NCBI RefSeq assembly: GCF_018986435.1
Contig: NZ_JAHMIN010000004.1
Span: forward strand, 190,503 to 254,502
From: Hahella sp. HN01
GTDB taxonomy: Bacteria; Pseudomonadota; Gammaproteobacteria; Pseudomonadales; Oleiphilaceae
DNA length: 64,000 bases
Reading direction: 5' to 3'
Shown here: one piece after another, positions 25,595-35,869 of the stretch
Layout: every line of letters begins with the position of its first letter
Numbering within the stretch: the first letter of the stretch is position 1
The notes under the pieces: generated by a model
The model's database searches: none
Seen by the model: the letters and a program-made list of their open reading frames with translations, nothing else
Told to the model about the DNA's origin: nothing
Made by a program: the position numbers and the translations under genes

Positions 25595-27184
25595 TTAATA
25601 AAAAGCAGTTTCCAATAATTTGCGTGTGTAGGGCTGCGTCGGATTGGCGTAAATGGCGTCGCAGTCGCCGGCTTCCACCAACTCACCGCCCTGCATGACC
25701 ACGATACGGTGGCAAAGGGCTTTCACGACTCGCAGATCATGACTGATGAACAAGTAACTGAGATGATGCTCTTTCTGCAGTCGCTGCAACAGCTCGATGA
25801 CCTGCTGCTGGATGGTGCGGTCCAGAGAAGAGGTGGGTTCGTCGAGAATCAGCAGCTTGGGTTTCAGCACCAGCGCGCGGGCGATGGCGATACGTTGCCG
25901 CTGTCCACCGGAAAATTCATTGGGATAGCGATAGCGCCATTCCGGATCAAGCTCCACTTCCCGCATCGCCTCAATCACGCTTTGCTCGCGGCTGGCGGCG
26001 TCGCCGATTTTATGGATTTCCAATCCCTCGCTGATAATCTCCTCGATAGTCAACCTAGGGCTGAGAGAGCCGAAAGGGTCCTGGAAAATAACCTGGATCT
26101 CCCGACGGAGCGGCTTCAGGGATTTGCTGTCCAGCAGGTCTATACGCTGACCGTTGTAATTGATGACGCCTTCGCTGTTTTCCAGGCGCAAGATACTGCG
26201 CCCCAGCGTGGACTTGCCCGAGCCGCTTTCGCCTACCAGTCCGACGGATTCTCCGGGCAATATGCTCAGGCTGATATTGTTCACGGCTTTGATGTGGTCC
26301 ACCGTGCGCTGGAAGACGCCTTTTTTAATCGGGAACCAGCATTTCAGTTCTTTTACTTCCAAGATGGGTGTCTTATCTTTTGCGATTTGGGGGGGCGTTC
26401 CATGAGGCTCCGCCTCAATCAGCTTTTTCGTATAAGGGTGAGAAGGATTGGAGAATAGCGCCTGAGTTTCTCCCTGTTCGACAACATTGCCTTTTTCCAT
26501 GACAACAACATAGTCAGAAAGCTTCCTCACAATGTGCAGGTCGTGAGTAATAAACAGGACGGACATATTCATCTCTGCCTGCAGCTCACGGATCAAATCC
26601 AGAATTTGCGCCTGTATGGTAACGTCCAGCGCCGTAGTTGGTTCATCGGCGATCAATAATTTGGGCTTGTTGACCAGCGCCATGGCGATCATTACGCGCT
26701 GTCTTTCCCCGCCAGAAAGCTGATGCGGATACGCATTGAGTTTTTGTTCCGGATTGCGGATGCCGACTTTATTGAGCCAATCCAGCGCGAGCTCCATGCA
26801 CTGCTTTTTGGTCAATCCCTGGTGTCTTTCAATGGTTTCCGAAATCTGCCGATGAATCTTATGCAGTGGGTTGAGAGAGGTCAGCGGCTCTTGAAAGATC
26901 ACGCTTATCTCATGGCCGCGCACTTGTCGCATTCGAGACTCCGGCGCGCTGATCAGGTCTTCTCCTTGCCAGAGAATCTTGCCGCTTTTGAATTTGAGAG
27001 GAGGGGAGTTCAGGAGCTTGAGTATCGACAATGAGCTAACGGACTTGCCGGAACCGCTTTCGCCTACTAGCGCCACAGTCTGTCCCGCTTTGATATCAAA
27101 GCTGACGCCATGGACCACCTGATTTTCTTTGCCTCCCTGGGCAAAGCTAAGAGTCAGGTCTTGCATGCTTAAAATTTTATCCAT
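25595..27184 (-). CDS. yejF: Microcin C / peptide ABC transporter, double ATPase YejF
   Basis: A 529-aa cytosolic protein with two complete ABC ATPase domains. The first has Walker A GESGSGKS, signature LSGGERQ and Walker B LLIADEPTTALD; the second has Walker A GESGSGKST, signature FSGGQRQR and Walker B LLILDEPTSSLD. Same length as E. coli YejF (529 aa). It energises the YejB-YejE permease. Last gene of the minus-strand yejABEF operon, 13 bases after yejE. Confidence 0.93.
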   Translation of the reverse strand: MDKILSMQDLTLSFAQGGKENQVVHGVSFDIKAGQTVALVGESGSGKSVSSLSILKLLNSPPLKFKSGKILWQGEDLISAPESRMRQVRGHEISVIFQEPLTSLNPLHKIHRQISETIERHQGLTKKQCMELALDWLNKVGIRNPEQKLNAYPHQLSGGERQRVMIAMALVNKPKLLIADEPTTALDVTIQAQILDLIRELQAEMNMSVLFITHDLHIVRKLSDYVVVMEKGNVVEQGETQALFSNPSHPYTKKLIEAEPHGTPPQIAKDKTPILEVKELKCWFPIKKGVFQRTVDHIKAVNNISLSILPGESVGLVGESGSGKSTLGRSILRLENSEGVINYNGQRIDLLDSKSLKPLRREIQVIFQDPFGSLSPRLTIEEIISEGLEIHKIGDAASREQSVIEAMREVELDPEWRYRYPNEFSGGQRQRIAIARALVLKPKLLILDEPTSSLDRTIQQQVIELLQRLQKEHHLSYLFISHDLRVVKALCHRIVVMQGGELVEAGDCDAIYANPTQPYTRKLLETAFY

Positions 27185-27197
27185 GAGACTCTCTCAG

Positions 27198-28229
27198 TTA
27201 GTAGCTGGTGCGTGGGTCAAGGGCGTCTCTGACAGCCTCTCCAATAAAGACCAATAAGCCCATAAGTAGCGCGAGAACAACGAAGGCCGTGATGCCCAGC
27301 CAGGGGGCCTGTAAATTAGCTTTGCCCTGAGCCAATAACTCGCCTAAAGAGGGGGAGCCGGCTGGAAGGCCGAAACCCAGGAAGTCGAGCGTAGTGAGCG
27401 TTTCCACCGAGCCTGATAGTATGAACGGCATAAATGTCAGCGTGGCCACCATTGCGTTAGGTAAGATATGTTTGAACATGATTCTCCTGTCGCCCATGCC
27501 CATTGCTCTTGCTGCGGTGACGTACTCAAAGTTCCTGCCACGTAAAAATTCTGCTCGTACCGCGCCAACGAACCCCATCCATGTGAAGAGAAGAATGAAA
27601 CCGAGCAATACCCAGAAAGTAGGCTCAATGATGCTGGCCAGAATAATCAGGAGAAACAGCGTTGGCATACTCGCCCAGATTTCGATAAAGCGTTGGAAAA
27701 ACAAGTCTATCTTGCCGCCGTAATATCCTTGCATCGCCCCCGCGATTACTCCAATGATGGCGGAGATAATGGTTAGGCTAAAACCAAATAAGACAGATAT
27801 TCTGAATCCATAAATCACCCGGGCTAATACATCTCGCCCCTGATCATCGGTTCCTAACAAGTTTTTTGTGCTTGGAGCGCTTGGAGCGGGAGAATCCAGA
27901 TCATAGATGATTGTTTTATAGCTGTATGGAACCAGCGGCCAAATCATCCACCCTTTATCGTCAATCAGCTTGGCGACATATGGGTCTTTATAGTCCGCTT
28001 CGAACTCGAATTCTCCACCGAACTCTGTTTCCAGATAGGTGTTCCAAATTGGGAGGTAATAACTGTCGTCATACTTCACGAGAATAGGTTTGTCATTCGC
28101 GACAAGTTCTGCGAATAGACAGAATAGGAATATGAACAGAAAGAGCCAAAGTGAGTAAAAGCCCATTCGATGAGATTTGAATGCTTGCCAGCGCCGCGCA
28201 CTTTTATTGCTGAGCTTGAATGACGCCAT
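27198..28229 (-). CDS. yejE: Peptide ABC transporter permease YejE
   Basis: A 343-aa inner-membrane permease. N-terminal TM (LWLFLFIFLFCLFAELVAND), a large periplasmic loop of about 90 residues, then five TMs with the EAA-type loop RAMGMGDRRIMFKHILPNA. Length close to E. coli YejE (341 aa). It pairs with YejB and lies 3 bases after it. Confidence 0.92.
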   Translation of the reverse strand: MASFKLSNKSARRWQAFKSHRMGFYSLWLFLFIFLFCLFAELVANDKPILVKYDDSYYLPIWNTYLETEFGGEFEFEADYKDPYVAKLIDDKGWMIWPLVPYSYKTIIYDLDSPAPSAPSTKNLLGTDDQGRDVLARVIYGFRISVLFGFSLTIISAIIGVIAGAMQGYYGGKIDLFFQRFIEIWASMPTLFLLIILASIIEPTFWVLLGFILLFTWMGFVGAVRAEFLRGRNFEYVTAARAMGMGDRRIMFKHILPNAMVATLTFMPFILSGSVETLTTLDFLGFGLPAGSPSLGELLAQGKANLQAPWLGITAFVVLALLMGLLVFIGEAVRDALDPRTSY

Positions 28230-28232
28230 TAG

Positions 28233-29318
28233 CTAGCCCCTTTTCTCGAAGTCAATTCTGGGGTCAACCCAGGTATAAGTAAGGTCGGATATCAGTGATA
28301 TTAGAAGCCCCATTAAAGTGAAGATATAGAGAGTGCTGAATACAATGGGGTAATCGCGTTGGGTAATTGCTTCAAAGCCCAAGAGTCCGATTCCTTCAAG
28401 AGAGAAGATCACTTCAATAATGATTGAGCCGGTGAAAAAAATTCTGATAAATGCGCCGGGAAACCCCGAGATAATGATTAGCATGGCGTTGCGGAATATG
28501 TGTTTATAAAGCACTTCCCGCTGAGTGAGCCCCTTTGCCTTGGCGGTCATGACATACTGCTTGTTGATCTCATCCAAAAATGAGTTTTTGGTTAAAAGGG
28601 TTAGTGTTGCGAAGCCGCTGATAACCATCGCCAAGACAGGCAGAGTTATATGCCAGAAGTAATCCAGAATCTTATTGGGCCAGGATAAACTGTCCCAGTT
28701 TTCGGAAACCAGGCCACGCAGTGGAAACCAGTCAAAGTAGGTGCCGCCAGCAAATAGAATTACCAGCAAGATAGCAAACAGGAAGCCTGGAATTGCGTAG
28801 GCGATGGACAGTACGCTGCTGGTCCATCTATCAAATTGATGCCCATTTCTCAGGGCTTTTGAGATGCCAAGGGGAATGGAAATCATGTAAATAAGTAGAG
28901 TTGTCCAAAGTCCAAGTGAGATGGTGACTGGCATTCGCTCTATTATAAGGCCAACAACGCTACCGCTTTTGAACAGGCTATCGCCAAAGTCGAACATCAC
29001 ATAGCTTTTCAGCATATTCCAGTAACGTTCGTGGATTGGCTTATCAAACCCGAAGCGCTTCTCTATCTCTGCTATAACCTCAGGGTCTAAACCTCTCGCT
29101 CCGCGGTATTGAGAGCTTTCACTGGCTGCTGATCCTACATCCTGTTGGTTAGCGCCAGATATTTTATCCAGTCTGCCTCCTTCAAGTGACATGGCTTGGG
29201 CCATGGCTTGATCTACCGGGCCTCCGGGGGCTATCTGGATAATGAAAAAGTTAATGGTGATGATCGCCCAAAGGGTGGGGATCATCAGTAGGAGTCGTCT
29301 TATTATGTAAGCGGCCAT
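28233..29318 (-). CDS. yejB: Peptide ABC transporter permease YejB
   Basis: A 361-aa permease of the DppB/OppB kind: N-terminal [21 protein letters not shown], a periplasmic loop and a C-terminal core with the EAA-type loop [19 protein letters not shown]. coli YejB is about 364 aa. Gene order yejA-B-E-F is complete with spacings of 3-13 bases. The coding sequence looks more AT-rich than the surrounding genes. Confidence 0.92.
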   Translation of the reverse strand: MAAYIIRRLLLMIPTLWAIITINFFIIQIAPGGPVDQAMAQAMSLEGGRLDKISGANQQDVGSAASESSQYRGARGLDPEVIAEIEKRFGFDKPIHERYWNMLKSYVMFDFGDSLFKSGSVVGLIIERMPVTISLGLWTTLLIYMISIPLGISKALRNGHQFDRWTSSVLSIAYAIPGFLFAILLVILFAGGTYFDWFPLRGLVSENWDSLSWPNKILDYFWHITLPVLAMVISGFATLTLLTKNSFLDEINKQYVMTAKAKGLTQREVLYKHIFRNAMLIIISGFPGAFIRIFFTGSIIIEVIFSLEGIGLLGFEAITQRDYPIVFSTLYIFTLMGLLISLISDLTYTWVDPRIDFEKRG

Positions 29319-29321
29319 AGA

Positions 29322-31124
29322 TTAACGCCCAAGTTGCGCTGCTTTGTCTTTGTCAAACCACCAGGTGTCCTGCCCTAAATCGTATTTGGGGCGGGTTTCA
29401 GGACGGCTGAATTTGTCCCAATAGGCGATGCGGAAGGCGCTGAGGTGCCATTGTGGAATCATGAGGTACTTCCATAGCAGTACGCGATCCAGCGCATGTC
29501 CGTAGACCATCAGTTTGTCTGGGTCTTCCTGGCTTTTTTCTATCCCTTCAACAATCGCATCCACCGCTGGATCTCTAAGGTTGGCGGAGTTCCAGGTGGA
29601 ATCGACAAAGCTGGAGTGGAACAGGATTTTGAGATCGCTGGAAGGATAGGAGAGGGCGGGATAACGGAACGACACCATGTCGAAGTCATGGGTGCGCACG
29701 CGGTTGATGTACTGGCTTGGGTCCACTTGGCGCAGATTCATGATGATGCCGATTTTCTCCAGGTTTCTCCTCAGCGGCGCTGCTGAGCGCTCTGTAGTGG
29801 GGCTGTAGCTGAGAAGTTCAAATTCCATTTGTTGGCCGGTTTTGGCGTTGACGGTCTTTCCATCTCTCAGCTCCCAGCCAGCTTCCTTCAATAATTGGAG
29901 CGCGATGCGGATATTGTCGCGAATGTAGCCGTCGCCGTTGGTGACGGGCAGCTTGAATGGCTTCTCGAATACTTCCGGCGGAAGCTGGTCTTTTAGCGGA
30001 TTTAATATTTCCAGCTCTGCTTCGCTGGGAAGCCCTGAGGTGGAGTAAGGCGTATTGGTGAAGTAGCTGGTGGTGCGAACATATTGGCCATAAAAAAGCG
30101 CTTTATTCATCCACTCGAAATCGAGCAGATAGCTCAGCGCTTTACGAACGCGACGGTCTTTGAAGATAGGGCGTTCCGTGTTGTAGACGAAGCCGGTTGT
30201 GCTCTGAGGGATACTGTGGGCCAACTCTTCTTTTTTGACGAGCTTGTTCTTGATCGCCGGAAAATTGTAGGCTGTCGCCCAGTTTTTGGCTTCACCTTCC
30301 TGCCAAAAATCGAATTCGCCGGACTTAAACGCCTCGAATGCAACAGTGGCGTCCCGGTAGTAATCGTAGCGGGTGTAGGTGATGTTGTTGCGGCCCTTGT
30401 TGACGGGCAGGTCTTTGCCCCAGTAATCATCCAGCGTTTTCACTACAACATATTGGCCGTAACTGTAATCGCTGATGGTGACGCCGCTGCTGCCCAGGGG
30501 AACATCTTTGATAGGGTCGCCGAAATTACGGGAAGCCCAGTAGTGCTCTGGCAGGATTTTGAGACTGAACAAGGAGAACATCTGCTCCCTGTTGGCGTCC
30601 TTCATAGAGAACTTGACCTGATGCTCATCCAGAACTTCGATTGAGGTGATGAATGAATAATATTTCTTGAATTGAGGCACGCCCTCATTGGCGAACTTCT
30701 CAAAGGAGAATTTGACGTCCTGGGCGGTGATCGGCTTGTGATCCTGGAAGGTCGCCTTGGGATTGATATGGAAAATGATCCAGGAATAATCAGACGCGAA
30801 CTCAATCTTCTCCGCTATCAACGGATAGTAAACTTCAATTTCGTCCTGTGACGCGATCAGCAGGCTATCGTATAGCTCGTCTGCGCCTGCTCCGGAAGTG
30901 CCCCTTTGCGCATAACGGTTAAAGTTGTCGTAGGTGCCGATGGAGTGAAGTCGGATCGTGCCGCCTTTGGGCGCGTCGGGGTTAACGTAATCGAAGTGGG
31001 TAAAATCGTCCGGGTACTTGGGTTCGCCCCTGAGCGCGATGCCTTTTGCTGTGATGACCTCCGGCTCTCCATAACATACCAAACTAACGGCGCATAAGAG
31101 CAGCAGAACGAAGGATCGAATCAT
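29322..31124 (-). CDS. yejA: Peptide / microcin C binding protein YejA
   Basis: A 600-aa periplasmic SBP of the family 5 (oligopeptide/dipeptide) type. Signal peptide MIRSFVLLLLCAVSLVCYG with cleavage about residue 19. Conserved blocks: PDDFTHFDYVNPDAPKGG near the start, FSFEKF, and YDYYRDATVAFEAFKSGEFDF. E. coli YejA is about 604 aa. It supplies imported peptides, microcin C-type compounds or murein peptides to YejBEF. First gene of the operon. Confidence 0.92.
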   Translation of the reverse strand: MIRSFVLLLLCAVSLVCYGEPEVITAKGIALRGEPKYPDDFTHFDYVNPDAPKGGTIRLHSIGTYDNFNRYAQRGTSGAGADELYDSLLIASQDEIEVYYPLIAEKIEFASDYSWIIFHINPKATFQDHKPITAQDVKFSFEKFANEGVPQFKKYYSFITSIEVLDEHQVKFSMKDANREQMFSLFSLKILPEHYWASRNFGDPIKDVPLGSSGVTISDYSYGQYVVVKTLDDYWGKDLPVNKGRNNITYTRYDYYRDATVAFEAFKSGEFDFWQEGEAKNWATAYNFPAIKNKLVKKEELAHSIPQSTTGFVYNTERPIFKDRRVRKALSYLLDFEWMNKALFYGQYVRTTSYFTNTPYSTSGLPSEAELEILNPLKDQLPPEVFEKPFKLPVTNGDGYIRDNIRIALQLLKEAGWELRDGKTVNAKTGQQMEFELLSYSPTTERSAAPLRRNLEKIGIIMNLRQVDPSQYINRVRTHDFDMVSFRYPALSYPSSDLKILFHSSFVDSTWNSANLRDPAVDAIVEGIEKSQEDPDKLMVYGHALDRVLLWKYLMIPQWHLSAFRIAYWDKFSRPETRPKYDLGQDTWWFDKDKAAQLGR

Positions 31125-31505
31125 TTCATAGCCTTGTTAAAGGTTAATTTATTGAAAACAAGCAGTTATTGATATTAGCAGTTTAATGCGGGCGTACAAG
31201 ATGATTGACGGACCGCCGCCGTAAACTGTGATCCACGCGTCCTTGCCGACAAAATCCCTGCGCCCGGTGGGTGGGCGTTCCTGTTTGCATGTTGCTTTGT
31301 CCGGCGCGAGGCTTCAAGCGCTTTATATTACGATCCGTTTAGGCTGAGCCGCTCTCTTATCGCTGTCGCGCAACTTGTTGGACGCGCCGCGAGACCCCAT
31401 AAACGGCTGACTTCCCGTAAAGCGACTACACTTATTCAACGCATGACTTTTACGCATCCTGCGGCGACTTCTACTATTTAATTAAGAGAACCCAGTAGAG
31501 CGATC
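31125..31505. other. Divergent intergenic region yejA / HDOD gene
   Basis: About 380 bases that must hold promoters for both directions. I see no clear boxes, repeats or RNA gene. Confidence 0.4.
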
Positions 31506-32948
31506 ATGGTTTTGGCAAAGACAAAGGCGCCTTTTGGCCTGGACGAATGGCTTGAAGAGTTGGCGCACATGGACGCTGTGGTGATGGGGGCGATCATCAG
31601 GCAACTGAACCAGTTGACGGCCTCGGAGGAGTCCTCCGTGGCGCAACTCTCGGATGTGGTGCTGAAGACCCCCGCGCTGACCTCAAAAATAATCAAGCTG
31701 GCGAACAGTGCGGTGTATAACCCCAGCAGGGCTCCCATACCCACTGTCAGCCGGGCGATCATGCATATCGGCTTCAATGCGGTAAGGGCGATTTGCGTGT
31801 CCTCCATTTTGATGGAGGCGTTGTTGAAGCAGCATCCTCGCGATAGCCTGGTCATGCAAATGGCGCGGTCCTTTCACGCCGCCGTACAGGCTCGCAATCT
31901 ATGTGATAAAGCGCGAGCGGATGTAAAAGAGGAAGTGTTCGTCGCAACGCTGTTGCTGCACCTGGGAGAAATGCTGATCTGGGGCTACCCTCATCCCGCT
32001 GTGGACAAGGCCTATCGCATGTACCAGCAAGGCGTCTCCACGCCGGAACTGGAATCCTTGTTAGGTGTGACCTTCGACCGGCTGACCCGGGAAATGGCCA
32101 ATGAGTGGGGGCTGGGAGACACGCTGAGCGAAGCTTTGTCGCCCCCGGATGAACCCAGCAGAAAGGCGCAGGCGGTGCGCTTGGGCGAAGACATCTCCAT
32201 CGCCGTGGAGAAGGGCTGGGACTCTCCAGAAATGCAGGCGGTGTTGAAGCGAGTGTCGGTGTTCAGCAACACGCCCGTCAATACCATCAAGGCCAAGCTG
32301 CAAGCCAGTATGGAGGAAGCGGCTGAGTTGTCCAGGGAGTACTCTGATCCGCAGATTTCCAGAATTCTGGAGCAGACCAGCCGGGAGGCGAAGTCCGCTG
32401 AACTGGCGTCGGATGAACCTCTGCTACAGCCGGACCCACAGTTTCAGCTGGAAACCTTGCAGCGCATCATGCAAATGATGGCGGGGAAAATCGATACCGG
32501 AGTCTTGTTCCAGACGGTGTTGGAAGGTCTCCATCGAGGGGTGGGGTTGGAGAGAGTCGTATTGGCGATTTTCAATCAGCCGCGAACGCAGGTTGGTGCG
32601 AAATTCCTGGTGGGGCAAAAAATGATCAACTGGCGCGAGCGGTTCAGATTCGCCTATGACAAGTCGCAGGATAACTTTTTCCACGCTGTCATGAGTTCGC
32701 ATCAGTCCGCCTGGATTGGCAGCGGCAGCTATGCTTCCCTTAGCAAACTACGCACTCGCAACTTCATCGATATCGTTGGGATGGGGGATTTTTTTATCGG
32801 GCCCGTTATCGCCAACGGTAGAGAGGTCGGCTTTCTCTATGCGGATTTAAGAGTCAGCGGGCGACCCATGAGCGAAACTTACTACACGGGGTTCAAGCAT
32901 TTTGTGCAGCAAACCTGTTTATGTCTGTCGCTGCTGGCGAAGAAATAA
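31506..32948 (+). CDS. HDOD-domain signalling protein
   Basis: A 480-aa cytosolic protein. Residues about 15-215 form an HDOD domain (LSDVVLKTPALTSKIIKLAN, then AIMHIGFNAVRAI and LLLHLGEMLIW), the catalytically silent relative of HD phosphohydrolases. Residues about 310-470 look GAF-like (LQRIMQMMAGKIDTGVLFQ ... FFIGPVIANGREVGFLYADL). Such proteins act in cyclic-di-GMP, motility or stress signalling. Single gene with a strong terminator. Confidence 0.8.
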   Translation: MVLAKTKAPFGLDEWLEELAHMDAVVMGAIIRQLNQLTASEESSVAQLSDVVLKTPALTSKIIKLANSAVYNPSRAPIPTVSRAIMHIGFNAVRAICVSSILMEALLKQHPRDSLVMQMARSFHAAVQARNLCDKARADVKEEVFVATLLLHLGEMLIWGYPHPAVDKAYRMYQQGVSTPELESLLGVTFDRLTREMANEWGLGDTLSEALSPPDEPSRKAQAVRLGEDISIAVEKGWDSPEMQAVLKRVSVFSNTPVNTIKAKLQASMEEAAELSREYSDPQISRILEQTSREAKSAELASDEPLLQPDPQFQLETLQRIMQMMAGKIDTGVLFQTVLEGLHRGVGLERVVLAIFNQPRTQVGAKFLVGQKMINWRERFRFAYDKSQDNFFHAVMSSHQSAWIGSGSYASLSKLRTRNFIDIVGMGDFFIGPVIANGREVGFLYADLRVSGRPMSETYYTGFKHFVQQTCLCLSLLAKK

Positions 32949-33001
32949 GCTCGTAGCGGGCGCTGTTGATTAGACAACTTCTCTTATTTCAGCAATAAAA
33001 A

Positions 33002-33026
33002 AGCCAGCGTTGTCGCTGGCTTTTTA
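33002..33026. terminator. Bidirectional terminator between the HDOD gene and mltD
   Basis: agccagcg (33002-33009) with cgctggct (33014-33021), preceded by an A-run and followed by TTTTT, so it serves both convergent genes. Confidence 0.85.
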
Positions 33027-33071
33027 GTCGCTTCGTTTACGTGACCGTTCAGTCCGTAAGCCGCGATATCA

Positions 33072-34817
33072 TCAGTTAATTTGCGTGACGTCCACGTAGA
33101 TGCTCAGGCGCTGGCCTGGGCGCAGCACGCTTCCCTTGTTGATAGAGTTCCAACGCAGCAGATCGTTGACGCTGACGTTAAAGCGGCTGGCGATGCGGTA
33201 CAGCGAATCGCCGCTACGAATTTTGTAGCCGATCTTACGAATAACCTGACGATTCTTGATGGAGGGGGAGGACGCCTTGGCGGTTTGCTGCACGCCGGAC
33301 TTGGTCCAGATAACCAGTGTTTTGCCGGGAGAGAGCACATCGCCGGGCGCCATGCCGTTCCAGCGCGCCAGTTTGCGGACATTGACTTTGTAGTCCTGGG
33401 CGATATCCCACAGAGTGTCGCCGGCTTTCACAACGTGCTCCACCTTCGCGGTGCCGTTGCCGCCAACCTGCTTTGACTGTTTGGCTTCCAGACGGTTGTC
33501 TGCGCTCAGGCTGTAGAAATCTTCGCCTTCATAAGAGCTGGGAATCAGCAGCTGTTGGCCAACTCTGATCAACGCGCCTTTCAGACGGTTAACTTCCTGC
33601 ACTACTTCTGGAGTGGTCTTGTGGTGTTTGGCGATAGTGATCAAGGTGTCGCCTTGTCTGACCTTGTAGCGAGTCCAGTTCACCAACTGCTTTTTCGGCG
33701 TGTTGGCGTAGGCGTCTTCAAAGACTTTCAGCTGCGGCAAAGGCAGCGCCAGACGGTGCGGGCCCAGCGGCGCAGTCGCCCACTGGTTGTAACCAGGGTT
33801 GAGAACGTAAAGGTCGTCAACGTCAATTTGCGCCAGTTTGGCTGCTTGAGCGAGGTCAATTTGCGAATCCAGCTCTACAACCCCGAAGTAAGGCTCATCT
33901 GCGATATCCACCAGCGTGACGCCGTTATTGTCCGGGTCCGCCACCACTTTGGCGATGGCCAATAGACGCGGCACGTACATGCTGGTTTCACGGGGCAGAC
34001 TCAATGACCAGTAATCGGTCGGCAGGCCTTTCGCCTGATTCTTTTTGATCGCCCGCATAACGGTGCCTGCGCCGGAGTTATAAGCCGCCAGCGCCAGCAG
34101 CCAGTCGCCGTCGAACATGTCCGACAGTTTCTGCAGATAGGTCAGCGCGGCATCGGTAGATGCGACGATATCGCGACGGCCGTCATACCACCAGTTTTGC
34201 TGCAGTCCAAAATGTTTGCCGGTGCTGGGAATGAACTGCCAGATGCCGGATGCGCGTCCGTGAGAATAGGCGAAAGGATCGAAGGCGCTTTCCACCACTG
34301 GCAATAACGCCAGCTCGAGCGGCATCTTGCGCTTTTCCGCCTCGTTCACAATGTGATGCAGATACAGGGCGCTACGACCGAAAGTGCGATCAAGATAAGA
34401 CTGATGACTCGCGTACCACTTCTGTTCTGAGTCGATACGGGGGTTAGTCTGATTAACGAGATCCAGTGCGAAACCAGCGCGGATGCGGTTCCAGATATTG
34501 GCGGGCGTTGCGTCCACGCCGCCTTCAATGTCTCCGTCCTCACCCCGGGCGCCTTGTGCGGCCCAAGTCAACTGCTCTTCGGGAGAGAGGTCGTTGAGGT
34601 CGAGATATTCGTAATCCGATTGCAGAGAGGGATTCCAAGGGTCCTGTTTGCCTCCCGCCGGCCCTTCGCCGTTTTTACGGGTAGAGGCGTCCGCTTGTTG
34701 AGCGGCGCTTTCGTCAGCCAGGGGCTCTCCGCCTTCCTTTGATAGTCCTCTTAATTGCGTACAGGAGACGCAGACTAGTAATGACAACGTGATCGCGAGG
34801 CGCGAGATCCAAACCAT
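33072..34817 (-). CDS. mltD: Membrane-bound lytic murein transglycosylase D
   Basis: A 581-aa family 1 lytic transglycosylase with LysM repeats. N-terminal hydrophobic signal with a Cys at its end (LSLLVCVSC) suggests a lipoprotein. Catalytic Glu in LALLPVVESAFDP, then ASGIWQFIPSTG, DGDWLLALAAYNSGAG. Three LysM modules follow at about 385-430, 460-505 and 530-577 (YKVRQGDTL, HVVKAGDTL, YKIRSGDSL). It cleaves peptidoglycan glycan strands. Next to gloB as in E. coli. Confidence 0.93.
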   Translation of the reverse strand: MVWISRLAITLSLLVCVSCTQLRGLSKEGGEPLADESAAQQADASTRKNGEGPAGGKQDPWNPSLQSDYEYLDLNDLSPEEQLTWAAQGARGEDGDIEGGVDATPANIWNRIRAGFALDLVNQTNPRIDSEQKWYASHQSYLDRTFGRSALYLHHIVNEAEKRKMPLELALLPVVESAFDPFAYSHGRASGIWQFIPSTGKHFGLQQNWWYDGRRDIVASTDAALTYLQKLSDMFDGDWLLALAAYNSGAGTVMRAIKKNQAKGLPTDYWSLSLPRETSMYVPRLLAIAKVVADPDNNGVTLVDIADEPYFGVVELDSQIDLAQAAKLAQIDVDDLYVLNPGYNQWATAPLGPHRLALPLPQLKVFEDAYANTPKKQLVNWTRYKVRQGDTLITIAKHHKTTPEVVQEVNRLKGALIRVGQQLLIPSSYEGEDFYSLSADNRLEAKQSKQVGGNGTAKVEHVVKAGDTLWDIAQDYKVNVRKLARWNGMAPGDVLSPGKTLVIWTKSGVQQTAKASSPSIKNRQVIRKIGYKIRSGDSLYRIASRFNVSVNDLLRWNSINKGSVLRPGQRLSIYVDVTQIN

Positions 34818-34901
34818 AACTTCACAACTTTACTTTTGAGCCTGAAAAATGCCAGGGTCGGATTTTAGGTACACATTTTATAGACAGCAAGTTAAAAAAT
34901 T

Positions 34902-35675
34902 TTAGAACCGATCCTTCCAGGCGCGAATCGCCGCAAAAGTGTCGGTTGCAGTAGCGCAGGGAGAACCGGATACTTCCTGCGCCATCCGCCGTACTGCGGG
35001 GTGTTCCGCCATTAAGAACGGATTGTAGGCGACCTCTTCGCCCAACACGGCAGGCAATGTTGGAACGCCTCGGGCCCGCAAAGACTCACATTGAAGTTTT
35101 CTTTTGTTTACCTCGTCCGATTCTGGCATTACGGCCTGAGCGAAACGGAGGTTAGATAACGTATATTCATGAGCGCAATATATATAGGTATTCGCTGGCA
35201 GACGTTTCAGTTTGTCCAGGGACTGGCGCATCATCGCCGGGTCGCCTTCGAACAAACGCCCGCAACCGGCGGAAAACAGGGTGTCGCCGCAAAACAGACG
35301 CGGCGCGCCAGCGATCTCGCCAAAGTAGGCGATATGGTCCAGGGTATGCCCGGGCGTCTCCAGCACTGCCAGAGAAAAGTCGCCTAACTCCACGCGGTCG
35401 CCTTCCTGTAACGGTATGGTGATGGCCTTGATGGCGGAGCGCATGAAGCCGTAAACCGGAACAGCGTAGTTCGCCAGTAGCTCGTTCACGCCGCCGATGT
35501 GGTCGTGATGATGATGCGTAATCAGAATGCCTCTCAACGTGAGGCTGTTTTCCGCCAGGTGACGCAAGACGGGCTGCGCGTCGCCGGGGTCCACCACCCA
35601 GGCGTCGCCCTGATCGTTTTGAATCGACCAAATGTAGTTATCGTTGAAGGCGGGAATGGGGAGTATTTCGGTCAT
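34902..35675 (-). CDS. gloB: Hydroxyacylglutathione hydrolase (glyoxalase II)
   Basis: A 257-aa metallo-beta-lactamase-fold enzyme that hydrolyses S-lactoylglutathione in methylglyoxal detoxification. Metal motif THHHHDHIGG near residues 53-62, GHTLDHIAY, CGDTLFSAGCGRLFEG and CAHEYTLSNLRFA are all glyoxalase II signatures. E. coli GloB is 251 aa. Divergent from the yafS-like gene, with mltD downstream. Confidence 0.94.
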   Translation of the reverse strand: MTEILPIPAFNDNYIWSIQNDQGDAWVVDPGDAQPVLRHLAENSLTLRGILITHHHHDHIGGVNELLANYAVPVYGFMRSAIKAITIPLQEGDRVELGDFSLAVLETPGHTLDHIAYFGEIAGAPRLFCGDTLFSAGCGRLFEGDPAMMRQSLDKLKRLPANTYIYCAHEYTLSNLRFAQAVMPESDEVNKRKLQCESLRARGVPTLPAVLGEEVAYNPFLMAEHPAVRRMAQEVSGSPCATATDTFAAIRAWKDRF

Positions 35676-35869
35676 TCTGAATTACTGACTGCTATGCGTT
35701 GATGAAATATTAGAAAACTTGCCGTAGGGCGCTTATCATATTTTGAACTGCCCTTATCATTAACCTGACAGATTGAAGACCATGTTAATAGCATAGCTGC
35801 TCGCTGTCTGTTGTTAAGTGGTTTTCAAACGAAAGTAAGTTTTCACAGAGAACTGACCAAGGGGGATGC

